From NCBI GenBank assembly GCA_937886325.1, contig CALABV010000243.1, positions 1 through 17,970 of the forward strand: 17,970 bases of DNA, given 5' to 3'. This stretch comes from an uncultured Geobacter sp. Its GTDB lineage: Bacteria > Desulfobacterota > Desulfuromonadia > Geobacterales > Geobacteraceae. The notes below the pieces were generated by a model, which saw only the letters and a program-made list of their open reading frames with translations, had not been told where the DNA came from and did not search any database. The translations under genes and the position numbers were made by a program. Numbering within the stretch: position 1 is the first letter of the stretch; every line of letters starts with the position of its first letter. Shown one piece after another: positions 15,320 to 17,970 of this stretch.

Positions 15320-16258
15320 CTACCCTTCCTTTGCCAGTACACCGGAAAAATACTTTATCGTTTTCTTGAGGCCTGTTTCCAAATCGGTTCGAGGTTCCCA
15401 CCCGAGCAGTGACTTTGCGCGAGTAATGTCGGGCTGACGCTGACGTGGGTCGTCGGAGGGAAGAGGCTTGTAAACGATTTTCGACGCGGAACCCGTCAAG
15501 TCGATAATTCGTGTCGCGAACTCGAGAATCGAGGTCTCGGCGGGATTCCCAAGATTCAGGGGGCCGGTAACGTCCCCACACTCCATGAAACGGAGCATCC
15601 CCTCAACCAGATCGTCCACATAGCAGAAAGAGCGTGTCTGGCTGCCGTCGCCATAGACCGTGATATCTTCTCCGCGCAGTGCCTGGACGATGAAATTCGA
15701 AACCACGCGGCCGTCGTTGAGCGCCATTCGGGGGCCATAGGTATTGAATATCCGAATGATACGTATGTCAACGCTATTCTGCCGATGGTAATCCATCATG
15801 AGCGTTTCGGCAACCCTTTTGCCTTCGTCATAGCAGCTTCTCAGGCCGATTGGGTTAACATTTCCCCAGTACTCCTCCGATTGCGGGTGCGTCAACGGGT
15901 CACCATAGACCTCGGAGGTCGATGCCTGAAGGATGCGCGCCTTTACCCGTTTCGCAAGCCCGAGCATGTGTATGGTCCCGAGAACGCTCGTCTTGATGGT
16001 TTTTACCGGGTTGTACTGGTAGTGAATGGGGGATGCGGGGCACGCGAGATTGAAAATCCTGTCGGTTTCCAGAAGGATCGGTTGGGTGACGTCGTGGCGG
16101 ATGAGTTCAAACCTGCGATCGTCGAGAAGGCGGCGGATGTTTTCCTTGCTTCCGGTAAAAAAATTATCGAGGCAGAGGACTTCGTGCCCTTCACGGAGAA
16201 GCCGTTCACAGAGGTGGGAGCCGATGAATCCGGCGCCGCCGGTAACCAGGACTCTCAT
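15320..16258 (-). CDS. uxs: UDP-glucuronate decarboxylase (UDP-xylose synthase)
   Basis: This extended short-chain dehydrogenase converts UDP-glucuronate to UDP-xylose with bound NAD. The 312-aa product has the Rossmann motif GGAGFIG (7-13) and D31 for NAD ribose. It also has the segment NLACPASPIHYQYNPVKTIKT, diagnostic of UXS, and the active-site ASTSEVYGDP with the UXS-type Glu (E116). The Y-x-x-x-K pair is Y143/K147, followed by FNTYGPRM and the C-terminal GWEPRTDLETGL. It begins 4 nt after ugd, which makes its substrate, so the two form a pathway pair. A related dTDP-glucose dehydratase is the main alternative, but the segments above favour UXS. UDP-xylose would feed surface polysaccharide or LPS glycosylation. 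Confidence 0.92.
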   Translation of the reverse strand: MRVLVTGGAGFIGSHLCERLLREGHEVLCLDNFFTGSKENIRRLLDDRRFELIRHDVTQPILLETDRIFNLACPASPIHYQYNPVKTIKTSVLGTIHMLGLAKRVKARILQASTSEVYGDPLTHPQSEEYWGNVNPIGLRSCYDEGKRVAETLMMDYHRQNSVDIRIIRIFNTYGPRMALNDGRVVSNFIVQALRGEDITVYGDGSQTRSFCYVDDLVEGMLRFMECGDVTGPLNLGNPAETSILEFATRIIDLTGSASKIVYKPLPSDDPRQRQPDITRAKSLLGWEPRTDLETGLKKTIKYFSGVLAKEG

Positions 16259-16262
16259 CGGG

Positions 16263-17621
16263 TCAGCCCCTTTCCTGGTAGAACTGTGCGCCGTTCCGGC
16301 CGATGGGGAAGTATGAAAAGCCTAGCTCCTTCATCCTGCGGGGTTCGAACAGGTTCCTGCCGTCAAAAATGGTTGGCTGTGTCAGCAATTCTTTTATTCT
16401 GTCGAAATCGGGATTCCGGTATTCGTTCCATTCCGTTACGACGGCCAATGCATCCGCGGCCCGCAGGATTTCGTACTCATTGGCGTTGTAGGTGACGCGA
16501 TCACCGAAAAACCGTCGAGCTTCCTTCAGCGCTACGGGGTCATGGACGCGCACGTTGGCGCCCGCCTCCAGCAGTCGTTCGATGATGACAATGGACGGAG
16601 CCTCACGCATGTCGTCGGTTCGAGGCTTGAAGGACAATCCCCAGATGGCGATGCATTTTCCCGACAAAGGCTTTTCCGTACCGTTGTCACCGAGGTGGGA
16701 TACTATTTTCCGGGGAAGAACAGCTTTCTGGCGCTCATTCACCTCATCGACAGACCTCAGAAGAGCAAAATCATAGTTGCATTCCTCGGCGGTCATTACC
16801 AGGGCCTTCACATCCTTGGGAAAGCAGGAGCCGCCGTACCCTACGCCGGGGTAGAGAAAATCGTACCCGATACGGGAGTCTGATCCGATTCCTTCACGGA
16901 CCGCGGACACATCTGCGCCGAGCAAGTCGCAGAGATTGGCGATCTGGTTTATGAACGTGATCTTTGTCGCCAGCATTGCATTTGCCGCATACTTCGTCAT
17001 CTCTGCGCTGCGGACGTCCATGACGATGATGCGGTTCGTTCTTCTCATGAATGGGGCGTACAGCTCCTTCATTATTTCCGCGGTACGAACATTATCCACG
17101 CCGATTACGACACGGTCGGGCTTCATGAAGTCGTCGATTGCAGCCCCTTCCTTCAAGAACTCCGGGTTCGAAACAACATCGAATTCGATGGTGACGCCCC
17201 GTGCCGCGAGTTGTCCGCTGACTGCTTCCCGAACCTTATCAGCCGTTCCCACGGGAACGGTGGACTTGTTGACTACAATCTTGAAATTTTCCATGGCCGA
17301 ACCGATTTCGCGGGCCACGGCCAGAACGTGATTCAGGTCCGCAGAACCGTCCTCCCCGGGAGGGGTGCCGACGGCGATAAACTGGAGCAACGAGCTTTTA
17401 ACCGAGGCAGCCAGATCGGTGGAGAATTTCAGTCGGCCTTCTTCGGTATTGCGCAGGATCAGTTCTTTCAATCCCGGCTCGTAAATCGGGATAATTCCGT
17501 TCTTCAGTCCTTCTATCTTGGCTTCGTCAATGTCGACGCAGATAACGGTATTCCCGCTTTCAGCAAAACAGGTTCCCACCACAAGGCCGACATAGCCGGT
17601 TCCTATCACACAAATTTTCAT
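16263..17621 (-). CDS. ugd: UDP-glucose 6-dehydrogenase
   Basis: Ugd oxidises UDP-glucose twice with NAD to UDP-glucuronate. The 452-aa product has the N-terminal NAD motif GTGYVG (7-12), D30 for NAD ribose, NPEFLKEG (152-159), the helix K220 region, and the active site GVGYGGSCFPKD with catalytic C266 and D270. The C-terminal UDP-binding domain includes KPRTDDMREAPS. I use the ATG at 17621, which has GAGG 8 nt upstream; an in-frame start 10 codons earlier would spoil the N-terminal beta strand. Its product is the substrate of the next gene. It probably heads the ugd-uxs-ftsB transcript. Confidence 0.95.
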   Translation of the reverse strand: MKICVIGTGYVGLVVGTCFAESGNTVICVDIDEAKIEGLKNGIIPIYEPGLKELILRNTEEGRLKFSTDLAASVKSSLLQFIAVGTPPGEDGSADLNHVLAVAREIGSAMENFKIVVNKSTVPVGTADKVREAVSGQLAARGVTIEFDVVSNPEFLKEGAAIDDFMKPDRVVIGVDNVRTAEIMKELYAPFMRRTNRIIVMDVRSAEMTKYAANAMLATKITFINQIANLCDLLGADVSAVREGIGSDSRIGYDFLYPGVGYGGSCFPKDVKALVMTAEECNYDFALLRSVDEVNERQKAVLPRKIVSHLGDNGTEKPLSGKCIAIWGLSFKPRTDDMREAPSIVIIERLLEAGANVRVHDPVALKEARRFFGDRVTYNANEYEILRAADALAVVTEWNEYRNPDFDRIKELLTQPTIFDGRNLFEPRRMKELGFSYFPIGRNGAQFYQERG

Positions 17622-17753
17622 GAAAAATACCTCAAAAAAAGTCAGGCACACTACCCGGCAAAGTAGGCGCCCTGTGGGTCTGAGCAGCTGATAACTCGCT
17701 AGAATCCAGCTTTCACGCCAATTTTGAAGAAGTTATAACACAGAAACAGACAG

Positions 17754-17767
17754 AACTTCCAGAAGTT
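17754..17767. promoter_or_regulatory. Palindrome upstream of ugd
   Basis: AACTTC and GAAGTT face each other across two bases, about 130 nt upstream of ugd. A regulator site for ugd is possible. The rest of the 250-nt gap between ugd and the tRNA-Ala terminator shows no gene and no convincing promoter. Confidence 0.25.
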
Positions 17768-17872
17768 TTCCGCTGGAATGGTGGACGTGCCGGTGCACTA
17801 TGGCGATACACCATGGCCCGTACTTTCCTTGCCCATGGAAGGGAAGGTCGCCGGAATTCGGCGTTACTAAAG

Positions 17873-17903
17873 AAAAAAGGTCCAGTGAATATCACCGAAC
17901 CTT
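17873..17903 (-). terminator. Intrinsic terminator of tRNA-Ala
   Basis: An 11-bp stem (17877-17887 with 17893-17903, two wobble pairs) with a 5-base loop. Read on the minus strand it is followed by six Ts (complement of 17873-17878). It lies 12 nt past the CCA end of the tRNA. Confidence 0.88.
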
Positions 17904-17915
17904 TTGTTGATTAAA

Positions 17916-17970
17916 TGGTGGAGCTGATCAGGATCGAACTGACGACCTCTTGAATGCCATTCAAGCGCTC
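17916..17970 (-). tRNA. tRNA-Ala (GGC), 5' part beyond the window
   Basis: On the minus strand the visible part shows the end of the D-arm, anticodon stem CTTGA/TCAAG with loop ATGGCAT (anticodon GGC), a variable loop, a T-arm with TTCGATC, an acceptor strand and encoded CCA (17916-17918). The 5' part is outside the window. Confidence 0.92.

Noticed and set aside
17713..17895. 60-codon minus-strand ORF upstream of ugd
   Set aside because: Overlaps the tRNA-Ala terminator, has no ribosome site and no protein-like pattern.

Overview
The window looks like a chromosomal segment of a Geobacter-like member of the Desulfuromonadia (Deltaproteobacteria in the older scheme). This is inferred from protein style and gene content (AcnB-type aconitase, an ApgM/'proposed homoserine kinase' type phosphoglycerate mutase, UDP-xylose genes next to ftsB). 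No search was run, so the taxon is a judgement.

Left part (1-9690), all on the + strand. The 3' end of acnB is followed by a compact run: mutS (mismatch repair), an AMIN/Amidase_3 cell-wall amidase, glnD (PII uridylyltransferase), a XerC/D tyrosine recombinase and an apgM-type mutase. Gaps are 1 to about 25 nt, except for a structured 247-nt spacer before apgM. The run ends at two hairpins, the second a good intrinsic terminator (9652-9685).

Middle part (about 9690-12000), accessory-looking. It is AT-richer and sparsely coding: a possible 48-aa single-span membrane ORF (-), a 122-bp near-complete inverted repeat, a membrane-anchored DUF4124-like protein, a frameshifted Phd/YefM-type antitoxin without a toxin, a 69-aa zinc-ribbon/membrane protein, and the frameshifted C-terminal remnant of a multi-span membrane protein (-). 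It abuts the 3' end of an initiator tRNA gene. A 12-of-13-base copy of that tRNA end lies at the far edge (9685-9697), so a decayed tRNA-integrated element is possible but unproven.

Right part (12001-17970), all on the - strand. Read in the direction of transcription: tRNA-Ala(GGC) (cut by the window end) with its terminator, ugd and uxs (UDP-glucose to UDP-glucuronate to UDP-xylose), ftsB (division), a 52-aa five-cysteine protein, argS, a SPOR-domain membrane protein, then tRNA-fMet(CAT) with its own consensus-like promoter and an intrinsic terminator.

Most of the window is housekeeping. I found no convincing new multi-gene system. The best leads are the 122-bp hairpin element, the structured spacer before apgM, the decayed zone beside tRNA-fMet, and the small Cys-rich protein ahead of argS.
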